DNA of 64,000 bases from Mytilinidion resinicola. Taxonomy: Eukaryota > Ascomycota > Dothideomycetes > Mytilinidiales > Mytilinidiaceae. Below, one piece after another: positions 30,897 through 42,153 of this stretch. Made by a program: the position numbers and the translations under genes. The DNA lies in the NCBI RefSeq assembly GCF_010093595.1, contig NW_022985438.1, forward strand, positions 2,600,786 to 2,664,785, given 5' to 3'. The notes under the pieces are model-generated. The model searched no databases. It was not told where the DNA came from and saw only the letters and a program-made list of their open reading frames with translations. Each line of letters opens with the position of its first letter. The first letter of the stretch is position 1.

Positions 30897-33690
30897 CGGA
30901 GGAATGCTTGATAACACGGTGTTACTAATGAGCTTATATCCACGGATAGCTGTTGAACATCGGACGTGGGTGCGTGGAGGTCCTGCAAGTGGGATGGGTG
31001 TGTGGCGAAAGGATGATGATCATCAAGAGACGTTAGGTTTTACAATTGGCCTTGGCGAATGCTTTTATCAGGATATGCATTCGCGAGAAGGAACGGGGCG
31101 TGGAGGCGTCTATCGGTGTTCTGGATTCCTGCTCTGCGGCGTGGGGAGGAGGCTCTGCCATGTTGCTCTTTTACCAGATCCGGCGTTCTTGAACATAGGT
31201 ACCTGGTAAGGTTATGGATGTGGAGGTGTTTCCGATTGTTCTGGATCCTGGGGTTGTGATAGTTGTAAGATACCCTGTAGGGTGTGGCGTTTTTCGAGTG
31301 GGATGAATGGGAGCTTTTAGGGAGAGAATACTTGCGTGACAGGCCTGGGCCGTATCGACTCTAATCAAGCTGAATCTAAGATGTTGCAAACAATGGTGTA
31401 ATGCGGCAGGGGATGTGGATTGGTAAACAGTCGGGCTTTTGGGCTCCGTTGTCCATAAAGTGGCAGTCCAACACCATCTAAGGTGGCCTAGAGAGCTGCC
31501 AGCCTGCTCGAACCTGTCGCATTATAGATTTTGATAAATCACCAGAGAACTTGAAGCGGCGCTAGGCGAGTGTGCACGAGCCTAGAATGAGTGCTTTTAA
31601 ATTGTATCAAAATCTAGAGTTATTTCACAGATTCGCAGACTGCCACTTTTTGTTCAAGGCAGCCTGGCAGGGCGCTCGTCGCTCTCGATCGGCCGGACTA
31701 CGTGTGGCGTCCGGGTGTGGCGTTTGATGGCGTTGAAGTATTTTTTTTCCCTCACGCATTTACGAGGATGATTTTTTCACTTAACCTCGGAGTCCGGACC
31801 GGGGATGAGGAGAAAAGCAACCGACCGTCATGACGTGACCCCCCTTGGTTTCTTCGCGAGGTTGCTTATCAACAGGTGATGCGGCGGCCAGCCTGTGTGC
31901 ATGAGGAGCAGGCGATGAGAGGTGAGAGGAAGTGATCGGTGAGAATTTGAGAATGCTGTCATCGGGTACTTGTCAGTGGTACAGGGCTGCAGCAGGCATA
32001 TGCCGGCCCTGGGTCCTTGGTATAGTGTTGCTGGCACGGTGATAACACTCCCTTTGTGATATACGTTGGATACGACGGGTAGGACCTGTCACAGGCGTCC
32101 AGGACCGTCGTGGAGTCGATTGAGGCGTGCAAGGGGTCGTCCTGATTGCGCAAGAGTGAAATGCAGAGTGCCGAAGAGCATCCCGCAGAGCAATTGCTGC
32201 CCACCACGGCAGCCGTTCTCCATGTGGGCGCGTGTGTGTGGCTCCGGACTGCAGCCCGCTGATATCATGATGGGCGATTTTGGCTGGGGCCTGGCATGGA
32301 AACTGGCTGCAGCAGCATGCAGCGTCCCGCGTCTGGACGGCGGAAGCTGGACCCGCGCAGCTGGAACGATGATAGTTTGGCGCGTGCTCTCCATGCGGTG
32401 AAGGGGAACGACATGCGCCTCTGTGAGGTTGGGCGTTGAGGCTGGCGGGGAGAGAAAAAGAACCGGTGCGTGAGGGACAGCCCTCGCACAAGAAGAAGCC
32501 CTTGCCTGCAGTCGAGTCATGGCCCTGCGGTGCCACGAGAGACACCACCGCAGGGCTGGCGAGCGCCGGATCGAGGCTGCACGCGGGCGTCGTCTTTGAT
32601 GTCCCTTTAGGCGATTTGAGCGATGATGGGCGTCTGCGCGGCTATGCCTCTTAGCGATGCCGGCCTCCATCACAATCCAGCATCGCCAGCATCGCTCCCG
32701 CGGACCTGGGCATGAACAACGCCTCCAGACGCAACCCTGCCGCCAGCTGCCCCGAGAGCCCTCTGCTCGTGTGCTCAGGCTTTGTCCCGCTGCGACTCGC
32801 CTGTCTCGTTGCTGCCCTGCGGCCGTGCCCCCGCCGCAACCAGACCTCGTTGCCGACCTCCTCAACACCTCTCCTGGGCTTCTTTCCGTGAGCTCCCGAC
32901 CTCCAGGGCACGGTAAGCTGCCAGACCAGCAGCGACACGGCTTGTGCCTGCTCTAGGCCAGCTTGTCGCAAGGGGCTGCGTTGAAGCGCGCTTGGGCAGC
33001 CATCCGGGTACATAACTGCCCACCCGGCGCTATAAAAATGGAGGTGAGACTCGACCTTTTCTTTTCCCACCGTCCACCACCACGCTGCTCAGCCCTACTG
33101 CCGCTGGGATCGCCCGCCAATGCCCTGACGATCTGAGTGCCACGCCGTGGGAGACGAATGCTGCATGCCCAAGGGCCCGGGATCGCCGTTGGCCTACGCC
33201 CGTGACGCCTCCAGTGCTATCTGGGCCACGCAGACGCCCTCCTCCAGGCCGTCTGCACGCTCTCCAGTGCCAGCTTGCTCGTTGCGTCCCGCGCCGTCGT
33301 GTCCACGCCGAGTGACATGCTACCCAATCGCGCCCCTGTCCGCCACCTAGGAAGCCCGGCCTGGCGGAGCGTATCACTCTTGTAAAACCTCACTTCTCAC
33401 TGCGCGTCCTCTGCTGCCTTTCTTGCCGCGCGAATCCTCTGGTCCCCTTCCAACTCCTCCAGTCTCTGCGCCGTGGTCGAGGTGTGCCGTCGTGCGAGTT
33501 GCCTGTTTCGTCACCCCGGTCATAGTCGGCCATCGGTGCCTGTTTGCGCCCTCAGTCCTTTATCATCCTCTCTGTCGTCGTCGAGATGAGGCGCTCGGCG
33601 CTGTCCTGACACCTTCACTTTCCGTTTTCCCGCTCCTATCTCCCGAGTTGCTTTCCAATCACGTCTGACTTTGTGTCACCTCACATCATC
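30897..33690. other. 2.8-kb gene-free region: inverted-repeat element, then GC-rich leader of GTR2
   Basis: The left half is ordinary 3'/intergenic sequence and contains a nested inverted repeat (listed separately). From about 32000 the sequence turns GC-rich with long minus-strand frames (31973-32548, 32089-32868) that overlap each other in different frames and resemble nothing known, so I treat them as chance. The part from about 33050 to 33690 is pyrimidine-rich and probably GTR2 promoter and leader. Confidence 0.5.
31457..31649. repeat. Nested inverted repeat, MITE-like or hairpin
   Basis: Outer arms AAAGTGGCAGTC (31457-31468) and GACTGCCACTTT (31638-31649) are perfect inverses. Inner arms TAGATTTTGATA (31525-31536) and TATCAAAATCTA (31605-31616) are also perfect. 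Innermost CTAGGC (31562-31567) and GCCTAG (31580-31585) flank GTGCAC. Between outer and inner arms the sides are alignable but diverged, with about 35 extra bases on the left. No target-site duplication is obvious. Confidence 0.7.
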
Positions 33691-35085
33691 ATGGCCGGGC
33701 AATCGCATTCACCGATACGCTCTCCTCCCGATGGCGACCCAGAGGCGGCGGATGACCAGCCAGCGGATTCTTCTATGTTGAAACCAGCAGCGCAATTGAC
33801 TCTGATGCGCTATCTTCAGGACCTCCCAGACGCCGATATACCACCGAGCCCCGTGCAGCCGCGCTACCACACCGGACGCTTCCCGAACAACAAAGCCGGT
33901 GATGGGAAGCCACGACTGCTCTTAATGGGGCAGAGGAGGTGAGAATCCACCCACCGCGTGGCTCCCACGCCGAGACCCGACATTCATTGTGGATGTGGCT
34001 GACTACGGAACGTGGCAAGGAGCGGGAAGTCGTCTATATCGAGCGTAGTCTTCCACAAGTTGCCGCCAAGCGAGACGCTGTACCTCGAAACCACGACCCG
34101 GATCAAAAAAGAGTCGATGCAGTGAGTGCCACCTTTCACCGCCTGACCGCCTGCGACTCTTCACCGCCTCCGCGCTAAGTCGGATGCTGACTCGAGAGCC
34201 ACAGCTCCTTCATGGACTTTCAGGTCTGGGATTTCCCTGGTCATCTTGACTATTTCGACCCTGCCTTTGACGTGGACAACATCTTCGACGAAATTGGAGC
34301 CTTAATCTGGGTGATTGACGCGCAAGACGAATACCTAGACGCGATTGTGCGCTTGAATGCGACGATACTGAATCTACAACAAACCTACCCGAACATCAAT
34401 GTAGAGGTCTTCGTACACAAAGTCGATGGCCTTTCGGACGATTTCAGGAATGAGGTTATACAAGACATCACCCAGCGGGTGATGGACGAACTCTCGGATA
34501 ACGGCTACGAGAATGCGCCAGTATCATTCTACTCGACGAGCATCTACGATCATTCCATCTTCGACGCCTTCTCGAAGGTGATCCAGAAGTTGATCCCACA
34601 GCTGCCTACCCTTGAAGCATTGCTCGATAGTTTGTGCAGAAATTGCCATATTGAGAAAGCCTACCTCTTCGACGTGCTTAGCAAGATATATATTGCGACA
34701 GACACGAGTCCGACAGATATCGGAAGCTATGAGATATGCTCGGATTACATCGACGTGGTGGTTGACGTGAGCGAGATATATGGATGGGATAGGGGCGATG
34801 AGGAGGCACAAGCACGGAATAACGAAAACGCCATCAATGATGCCGAAAGTCTTATCACTCTGGAGAAGAAGAGCAACAATTATCTCTATCTGCGGGAAAT
34901 TAACAAGTAAGTGGCAAGGCAACTACCGTCTCCGCGTGAGCGCACAGCTGACGTTTTGCAGGTATCTAGCTTTGATCTGCTTAATGGGCGATGACAGCCC
35001 TGCGGACAAGAAACCTCTGATCGATTACAATGTCGGCGTTTTCCAGGAAGCGTTGGCGCAGGTCTTTCCCCGAGGAGAGAAATGA
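33691..35085 (+). CDS. GTR2: Rag GTPase Gtr2 (RagC/D type)
   Basis: Four exons: 33691-33938, 34020-34121, 34205-34906, 34962-35085, giving 391 residues. The G domain has P-loop GQRRSGKS (80-87), a switch I Thr run (LETTTRIKKES), DFPGHLDYFDP (G3) and the NKxD-like HKVDG, as in Rag proteins. The C-terminal roadblock-like dimerisation domain follows (KAYLFDVLSKIYIATD, YLALICLM). The TFxxVxKL-type segment SIFDAFSKVIQKLIPQLP sits where RagC/D have it. Gtr2 pairs with Gtr1 on the vacuole (EGO complex) to signal amino-acid supply to TORC1. The first 75 residues are a disordered extension. The P-loop codons are split by intron 1, so the intron removal is well supported. Confidence 0.93.
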
Positions 35086-36182
35086 ATTTTTATAGGTTAT
35101 CTCGCGACCTTATACTGGTCACTTCTTCTTCATGGGGATGGAACTCTATTGTGAGCATTTTCTGCGGGATGGGAAAGATTTGAAGGTTCATTTTCGGGGC
35201 ATAGACTTTTCATGACTCTGAACGGCTCGGCATGGACATGTACCATAGATCAGACAATGCAGCCAGGGTGCTTCTGGAAGGCGATATTTGATAATATGAC
35301 CTAAGGAAACGTGGCCCAACAGCAGTGACGTCTCTTGCCCCCACGCTCTAGAAACCCCCAACTCAGGGATCAAGCAAGCTCCCTTGAACAAAAGAAGCGG
35401 CAGTCCACGAATCCGGGATTCGATTGTAAAGCGTCCTTTAGTTTAGATATGCACTCATTCTGCGCTTATGTACATTTGCCTAACACTGCTTGAGGTTCTC
35501 TGATACGTTATTGGGAGTAAAACGGCTGTTTTGACCAGCCCGATAGCTCGCGGGGCCACCTCAGACGGAGTTGAGATAGAAGCTTGCCGAGGACCACGCA
35601 CCACGCCTCCAGCTGTTGCCCCTGACCCAGAAAGATCGCTAGCCACATCCCGACGCCGAACAAGCTCATCCGCCGTCCGGGAAATCCCGCCGCCAACCGG
35701 GGGGCGGAATCGTGGCTGACGAGGTGTTTTCTTGATGACCCGGGGTGCTGGAACCTTGGAAACAACCTCATACCATTTCTACATTTATCCGCCGCTACGG
35801 CCATCTTGAAATTGTCCGCCTTCGTCTAACCCGGCCTGCGGACCGACGAAGACGCATTCCAGCGTGTCTGGGCACAGAGGACACGGTTTCTTGGCGGAAA
35901 GCTGGGGTAGTGTTGATGAGATCTAATTGACGACCGCGGAAGCGTCTATGCATTGAGGCCTGACATCTCCTCCGGCACTGCTTCGACGTTAAGGATCTTC
36001 TGGTGTGGTCAACATTGTACATATACCACGTCACCGGGCTTTTCATCGAAGATTGGTGGAATACGGGAAAGACTCGAGACCGATCTCACCACCGAGTGGG
36101 ATGCTGACGCGCGCTTCCTTGCCGCCACCTGCATACGATCCCCACATCTCTTCCCTCACCTTCGGATTTACAATCAGAGAAA
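35086..36182. other. Intergenic between GTR2 and MAPR-like gene
   Basis: Both genes run rightward, so this is the GTR2 3' flank and the next promoter. A short perfect palindrome CGAATCCGGGATTCG lies at 35408-35422. Short frames on both strands look random. No gene is supported. Confidence 0.55.
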
Positions 36183-37269
36183 ATGGCGACCCAAAGACGT
36201 CCACCTGTGTCGGCGACCGATCCTTCCGTGCCCAATGCCGTAACTCAAAGCAATAACAAGTCTACCGCCAATAAGAGCTCGGGTGATATTGGTGGTCTCG
36301 GTGTACTTGATGTGGTGCGGGTGCTAGGAGGGTTGCTATTGCTGAGTAGCTGCTTGAGCTGGCTGTCAACGGACAAAAGCAGTCTGACTTGGGGATGGAA
36401 TCCGTGGTTCTTGAGGGTTGGGGAGTGGAAGACTTTGACGGTAGGTGATCCATGTGAAATCCTACATATTCAGCAATCATCAGAGCCACGTTACGTACAC
36501 GCATGCCGTCTTCATATTTCTATTCCGTTTTTCCACAAATTCAGTCCATAACGCACTAGCTAATAGCTTCATCACAGCAAGGTCCAGTCCGCCTAACAGA
36601 CAAGCAACTCGAAGCCTACGACGGCACAGACCCCAATAAACCCGTCTATATCGCTCTCAATGGCACTATCTACGACGTCTCAGCAGGTCGAAAGACGTAA
36701 GTCACCAATACGTCTACCATCAAATTCACACACGTTCCGATTAATTACTCGCACTAACACCATACAGCTACGGTCCAGGCGGCTCCTACCACTTTTTCGC
36801 CGGCCGCGACGCCGCGCGCGCCTTCATCACCGGCTGCTTTCAAGAAGACCTAACCCCCGATCTCCGCGGTGTCGAGGAAATGTTCGTGCCGCGTGACGCT
36901 CCCGAGTCAGCTGCATCTGGTTCCGACGCCACTGTCTCTGAGGTCCCGTACCCAACCTACGACCCCACAGCACCTGAGGGTGAGCACGTGCCAGACTCAC
37001 AGCCCAAAGCCGTCAAGGTAGAGAAAAGTCCGAAACGTGAGTTGAGCAAGGCTCAATTGAAGATTCGGCGCGAGCAGGAGTATAGGCAGGCGAGGAAGAA
37101 CGTGGCTAAGACGCTGGAGGGGTGGCACGTGCTGTTTCGAGGGGACAAGGACAAGAAGTATTTCAAGGTTGGGGAGGTGGTGAGGCCGAGTGGGTGGTTG
37201 GATAAATTGCCCAAGAGGGGGTTGTGCGAGGCGGCGAAGAAGGCGAGGCCGATTAGGAAAGAAGAGTAG
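36183..37269 (+). CDS. Cytochrome b5-like haem/steroid-binding (MAPR family) membrane protein
   Basis: Exons 36183-36440, 36578-36696 and 36768-37269 give 292 residues. Residues 40-62 (LDVVRVLGGLLLLSSCLSWL) form a single membrane anchor. Residues about 90-170 are the cytochrome b5-like fold of the MAPR group: VRLTDKQLEAYDG, PVYIALNGTIYDVS, YGPGGSYHFFAGRDAARAF. MAPR proteins (Dap1, PGRMC1) bind haem through Tyr and support P450 enzymes and sterol synthesis; the YGPGGSYHFFAGRD segment keeps the key Tyr residues. The C-terminal 120 residues are basic and charged (QLKIRREQEYRQARKNVAK). Dap1 itself is shorter (about 150 residues), so this is a longer relative. Haem binding is inferred; membrane location is visible. 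Confidence 0.85.
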
Positions 37270-37644
37270 GGGTTGAGTTATGAAGGCTTTGAGTATTCTC
37301 TCAAATTGGCGCTTTGGGACGGTTTCAATAAGGAAATTCGGGATAGGCGGGCGGCAAATACACCTCTCATCCTATTTCTTCTAGTAATTCATTCATGAAC
37401 AAGTTATTAGAGGAGCATAGTTCGTGGTAGCGTGATGCTAATCCATTGCCATTGCTAATGCATTTCCCTATCAACCCAAATCACACCCTTGAGAGCAAGA
37501 TGCACCATCACAGTGTCATATTCCAGCTGAATGTATTTGATCGTATACGCCGATAGTCGAGAGGAAGTCATAAGAAATCCGGCCCATGCACCGCCTGTCA
37601 ACGAGCCCCATATCTCATCCACCGTTTTCCGTTGTCATGTTCGT
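37270..37644. other. Convergent 3' flanks, MAPR-like gene and RPS25
   Basis: AT-rich sequence between two stop codons. It holds only UTR-like DNA. Confidence 0.6.
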
Positions 37645-38252
37645 TTACTCCGCGGGGCCAACGGCTCGTGCTGAGAACAAAGGTGTTAGCAGATGATTGA
37701 TGTTTCGCGACCAACTGGCATTTCCAAGGGCTCCTCACTGTATATGCTCAACTTGCTGTGCCCAACGACCTTCTTGATCAATCCCTTCTCCTCGAGATCT
37801 ACGAGCGCCCTTCGGGCCAGCGATCCGTTGATCTTGAGTCTGTCGACGAGGGTGGCTACGGTGATGAGGCGGTAGGACTGGACATCCTTCTGGAGCTTGT
37901 CTGAGATGGACTTATCGAGGACGACAGCGTGGTTGGCCTTGTCCTTGACTGTAATCGCATATCAGTTGGCGGGGTTGTTTCTTCAAGTAGTTGGGGGCGT
38001 GAGGAAGTTTCGAGACAGCGAGAGATGTCCAATCAATCTCTAACCGCCAGGAAATCGGCACGAAGAGCGGTTTCAAGGTAGGTAGTGATTGGGCTGGATG
38101 TTCGCCGCCTGCTAACAAAGGGTTTCACGTACCCTTTCCCTTCGACCACTTCTTCTTCTGCTTCTTGCCTCCGGTAGCTGAGGGTGCCTGTTGAGCGTCT
38201 GGTCAGTAATGCGCTTTCTGGACCTGCGATTTGGAGTCCTGGAACGTACCAT
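37645..38252 (-). CDS. RPS25: Small-subunit ribosomal protein eS25
   Basis: Four coding exons: 38252-38250, 38187-38133, 37948-37739, 37670-37645, giving 97 residues. The first coding exon is just the ATG, followed directly by donor GTACGT. The protein reads M-APSATGGKKQKKKWSKGK, then VKDKANHAVVLDK, SYRLITVATLVDRLKINGSL, ARRALVDLEEKGLIKKV, and ends IYTRAVGPAE. All of this matches eS25 along its full length, with the basic tail and winged-helix core. The last intron (68 nt) was inferred because reading through gives a non-conserved tail, whereas splicing to the CACGAGCC acceptor restores the expected YTRAV end. The second intron is long for this locus (184 nt), a common trait of ribosomal-protein genes. 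Confidence 0.93.
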
Positions 38253-38830
38253 TTTGATGGATGTGTGATTGAAGTTGGCGATGGACTGGCTTGCAAAATC
38301 GTGATGTGGAGTGGTTTCGCTTAACTCAAAAGACTTGGCATAGGTGATCACGTGTTGCTTGACGTTCTTCCTTGAAGAGATCTTTCGTCTTTCATCGCCA
38401 AAACACTTTTCAACAGGATCATTAAGTCAAGTTTTTGAAATATCCCTACGATCTGCCATACACACTGTACCGTTCTAACGTTTGGGATTGTTTAAAATCC
38501 AGCGAAGGACTTCTAATACTAACTGACCATGTGTAACCTAGAAAACCCGACTCTGACATTCCAAAGAATACAGTGCCTTGCTATAGATATCCGTACACTT
38601 TCCTGCAAGCATCTGGGGGCCTCTAACGTACTAATAGAAATCGGGGGCAGCGCCAAACTTCTTTCTTACTGGGAATGCTCAAAACAATATGAAGCTCCTC
38701 TTGTAGCGGTAAACGAGTGTACGGGTTCCTTTTACAAGGAAATGTACTTATACAAAGTCTAAAGAAGACCCCAAAATCCTCCATTTCTTGTATATCCATG
38801 AAGTCACGTCCAATCTCAGACCAGCTTCTT
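38253..38830. other. RPS25 promoter and flank
   Basis: It contains the RPS25 upstream region and the 3' flank of the next minus-strand gene. The ATG-started frame at 38529-38762 has no recognisable content. No gene is supported. Confidence 0.55.
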
Positions 38831-39694
38831 TTAGAACCATGTTTCTACTCTCTGGGGCCTTCTTCCAGCGCAACCTCCTTCACTTCGCTTTCTTCCATGG
38901 CAGCTACCGGACATCCTTCCTTCAGCCCTTCGGCTTCCACGGCAGCTTTTTGTAGGCGCCATAGTCCATGCTTTTCCTATCTCTGACAATGCTTTGATTC
39001 TCAAATCGTCCCCGTCGTTACGCTGCTGGTGCGGTTCTATCCAAGCCACCCGACCAGAGATCAAATTTTCCACCTGATCCTGAATCTCTTCCTGTTTGGC
39101 TATCTCGGCTTCCATCACTAGTATGTTCCGCTCAGTTTTAGGCGTATCCGTCATCGGGTCAGTCTCAGCGGTCCCGGAATCCCTCTTGACGTGTCTCCCC
39201 TTTCCTGTTACCGTATACTCTTTCGCAGCAGGTGGTTTGGTTGCCGACTGTGATTCTTTCTCTAACCGGACCGTTATCTCCTCTGTCCGACTTCTTTTCT
39301 CGTCATCAAGCTTGGAGTAAGCCGACTTCCAACGCACGCGAGGCGAATCTGGGTCCTTCTTATTCGACTTCTTAGCCTTAGAGGTCTGTACTTGTTCGTG
39401 TGGTTCAATGTCTTTGGCAGCCTTCCATAATGGCTCTGATTCTAGCGCCTGACCTGCCATCGCCTTGTTCTGAGCCTTCCCATCCGCAAACTTATCGACA
39501 AGATCTATCTCTGTCTGCGTTTGTTCATCTTCCAAATCATGAAGCAGCTCTTTCTCGAACTGCTGGCTCTCCTTTCGACGTGCCTCCTTCTTCTCTTTCT
39601 GTTTTTCACGGATGCGCGTGGCTCCGACTACCACAACGGTGGCGAGGAGTGAAGCTATGCTTTGTGTGGGAGATGTCGGTATATGTCGACACAT
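38831..39694 (-). CDS. Charged N-terminally anchored protein, probably frameshifted near its end
   Basis: ATG at 39694; 287 residues as read. Residues 12-27 (SIASLLATVVVVGATRI) form a short hydrophobic segment, likely a membrane anchor. A long Lys/Glu-rich region follows (EKQKEKKEARRKESQQFEKELL), partly coiled coil, with a Ser/Lys stretch (SKAKKSNKKDPDSPRVRWKSAYSKL). After KALSEIGKAWTMAPTK the composition changes abruptly to Arg/Gly/Cys-rich. The +1 frame from a run of five A (38947-38951, T on the plus strand) reads KAAVEAEGLKEGCPVAAMEE and stops at 38845, matching the acidic style of the rest. I suspect a one-base indel in the homopolymer (sequencing error or mutation). I do not recognise the family and give no function. 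Confidence 0.6.
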   Translation of the reverse strand: MCRHIPTSPTQSIASLLATVVVVGATRIREKQKEKKEARRKESQQFEKELLHDLEDEQTQTEIDLVDKFADGKAQNKAMAGQALESEPLWKAAKDIEPHEQVQTSKAKKSNKKDPDSPRVRWKSAYSKLDDEKRSRTEEITVRLEKESQSATKPPAAKEYTVTGKGRHVKRDSGTAETDPMTDTPKTERNILVMEAEIAKQEEIQDQVENLISGRVAWIEPHQQRNDGDDLRIKALSEIGKAWTMAPTKSCRGSRRAEGRMSGSCHGRKRSEGGCAGRRPQRVETWF

Positions 39695-40333
39695 TATGTG
39701 AGAGACACAAGGTCAAGTACGGAAGGTGATTATGATTCATTGATTGCATGGAGCGGACTTGGTGGCGTCAGAGCGCGATGAGACCCTTATAAGAACCTCT
39801 TTAAAACCGAGGCTATTTCTCTAGTGACTCGACGGATCCGGATACTCGGGACTCTGGGGTCTAAGTCTCTCATGCTCGATAACAGGATAATGAACGTAGT
39901 GCTGAATCGGCAACCGACGGGATGGTTCAGGGAACGACATAGGAGCTCTAGAACAGCCGAAAAATTATGTTTCGGATGTAATGTAGATAAGGGAATAAAA
40001 CATGAGAGTTCAGACCTTCAAGCATCGGACATCGGTGATCGGATGATAGATTTATGACTAGGTAGCTCGATTGTAGAAGTCCGTGGAGCAAGCTGATCAG
40101 CGCTCGGTAATGCTTGTCCCTCCAACATGGACGGAATTTCAATCTAGAACACCGCAGGATCTTCCATACCATGGTACTAGGATGTAATAAACTTGCCCTG
40201 CATCTTCCTCTGAGTCTCAATTGGCAAGATCGCGGTAACTAGCTGCAGGCTAGTTTTATTCGTTGAGCGATCTAAAAATGGTCCGTGCAGATTATTTTGT
40301 AGCTTCGACCCCAAGCTCTCACACCTTGCGAAA
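39695..40333. promoter_or_regulatory. Divergent region, charged protein (-) and RCM1 (+)
   Basis: 639 bp between two start codons. The sequence is AT-moderate with no coding signal. Both promoters are presumed here. Confidence 0.55.
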
Positions 40334-42153
40334 ATGTCACTCTACTACGAGGCCGCGTCGATCTTGACCAACGCAGACAGCACAGGAGGATCCTTGAAGT
40401 CGAGGATCTTCAACAAGAAAGATCTCAAAAGTAAGCCCGCTCAGGTATTTGCGCTGGTCACAGAGGCGTCAAAATGGTCCGGAGTTTTGAAGGATGTGGT
40501 TGAAAAGAGTGGGCTGCTGAAGGAGGAGAGAAAGGTACGCGAACAATCTGTGATTCGATTATTTGACTTTCTTATTTCTATGCGGAACAATCAATAGCTA
40601 ATTGTTGTGACCAGCTTACTCCTGTCCTTGCCCTTCTCTTAACCCACGATCTTCTCCTCTCCAAAGGCGGAGTAGCAGCTCCTGCCAACCATGTCCTCAA
40701 GCTCGCGATCACTCGACACAAGGCTAGACTAAATGCGGAACTTGTAAAATTGAGGATAAAGCGCGGCTGCGGTAGCTTGGAACAATTGCGAGAACAAGTC
40801 AATTCGGGCGGAGATGAGACCACGACAGCCCCCAATGGCTCACCCGCGGAGTCAATCCAGCACCCACGATGGGTGCGGATAAACGCATTAAGGACCAGCC
40901 TCGACACCCAACTTTCAACTACCTTTGTGGGGTACAACAAAGCAGATGACCTTGCTCCCGTTCTCTCCGCGTCCGGCTCGTCGAAGCTCCTATATCTCGA
41001 TCCTCACATACCGAATCTAATCGCGCTACCACCAAGAGCTGACTTCGCGAAATCACCAGCTTACCTTGCAGGTCAGATCATCTTCCAAGACAAGGCATCG
41101 TGTTTCCCGGCCTACCTCCTCGATGTCCAGCCCGAGGATGAAGACATCATAGATGCGTGCGCGGCGCCTGGCAATAAGACAACCCACCTGAGCGCCATCT
41201 TGTCCGAGCGAGTAGACTCTGGTATGCCTAAGGGACGGGCACCGAAAATCTTTGCCTATGAGAAAGACAAGAGACGCTCAATAATATTGGACAAGATGGT
41301 CAAAATAGCTGGAGCGGACAAGAACGTCCGCGTTAAGGTCGCCAAAGATTTTCTTGCTACGAAGCCAGATTCGTTAGAGATGGAACATGTCCGCGCCCTT
41401 CTCCTTGACCCAAGCTGCTCAGGCAGTGGGATCGTCGGGCGAGATGACAGTGTTAAGGTATATCTGCCAGATCCCAAATCCGCAGAAGCGACGAATACAT
41501 TGAGCCGCAAGAGCAAGAAGCGCAAACGCCCGAAAGCGGGTGTCGAGACACCCGAAACGCCGGCAACACCCCTCGAAGTCGAAGAATCTGCTCCGGAGAT
41601 TGCAGCGCAAGACGGTACCGAACTCAAAGACCGCCTCAAGGCGCTTTCGACTTTTCAATTACACCTTCTTACCCACGCCATGCGCTTTCCCAATGCCCGG
41701 AAAATCACTTACTCGACTTGCTCGATACATTTCGAAGAGAACGAGGGTGTCGTTTTCGGTGCCCTCACGTCACCAATTGCAAAGGAGCGTGGATGGAAGA
41801 TCTTGCTTAGAGATGAACAGGTAGATGGAATGAGGAAGTGGGAGAAGAGAGGGATCTGGGAGGAAGATAAGTTTGATGGAGGCTTTTCAAAGGAGAAATG
41901 GAAAGCAGATGTGCTCGATGGTTGCATTCGGTGTGAAAAAGGAACTGAAGAAGGGACTATGGGCTTCTTTGCTGCGGCACTCGTGAGAGACTCAACATTT
42001 GAGGCTGCCGAACCCGCTTCGGAGGTGATTGAGGAGAATGGGGAGGAGGAAGAATGGTCAGGGTTCAGCGATGATGATACTGGCCCCTCTGAACTTGCTA
42101 CTGTCCAAGCACCAGCTTCTACCAAGGTGAAGAAGCTAAAACATAAGAGGTAA
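40334..42153 (+). CDS. RCM1: 25S rRNA m5C methyltransferase Rcm1/NSUN5
   Basis: Two exons, 40334-40534 and 40615-42153, giving 579 residues. The N-terminal helical part (MSLYYEAASILTNADSTGG, ASKWSGVLKDVVEKSGLL, LALLLTHDLLLSKGG) is characteristic of NSUN5/Rcm1. The Rossmann methyltransferase core has SAM motif I DACAAPGNKT from residue 247, motif IV DPSCSGSGI from 332 with Cys335, and motif VI TYSTCSIHFEENE with Cys436. In RNA m5C methyltransferases the motif VI Cys attacks the base and the motif IV Cys helps release. Yeast Rcm1 methylates C2278 of 25S rRNA in the nucleolus. A Lys-rich insert (SRKSKKRKRPK) and an acidic/basic tail (KVKKLKHKR) suit nucleolar location. Orthology is strong from the N-terminal match plus motifs. 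Confidence 0.93.

Noticed and set aside
31973..32868. Minus-strand ORFs of 191 and 259 codons upstream of GTR2
   Set aside because: They overlap each other in different frames and show the same composition bias; no recognisable protein or splice structure.
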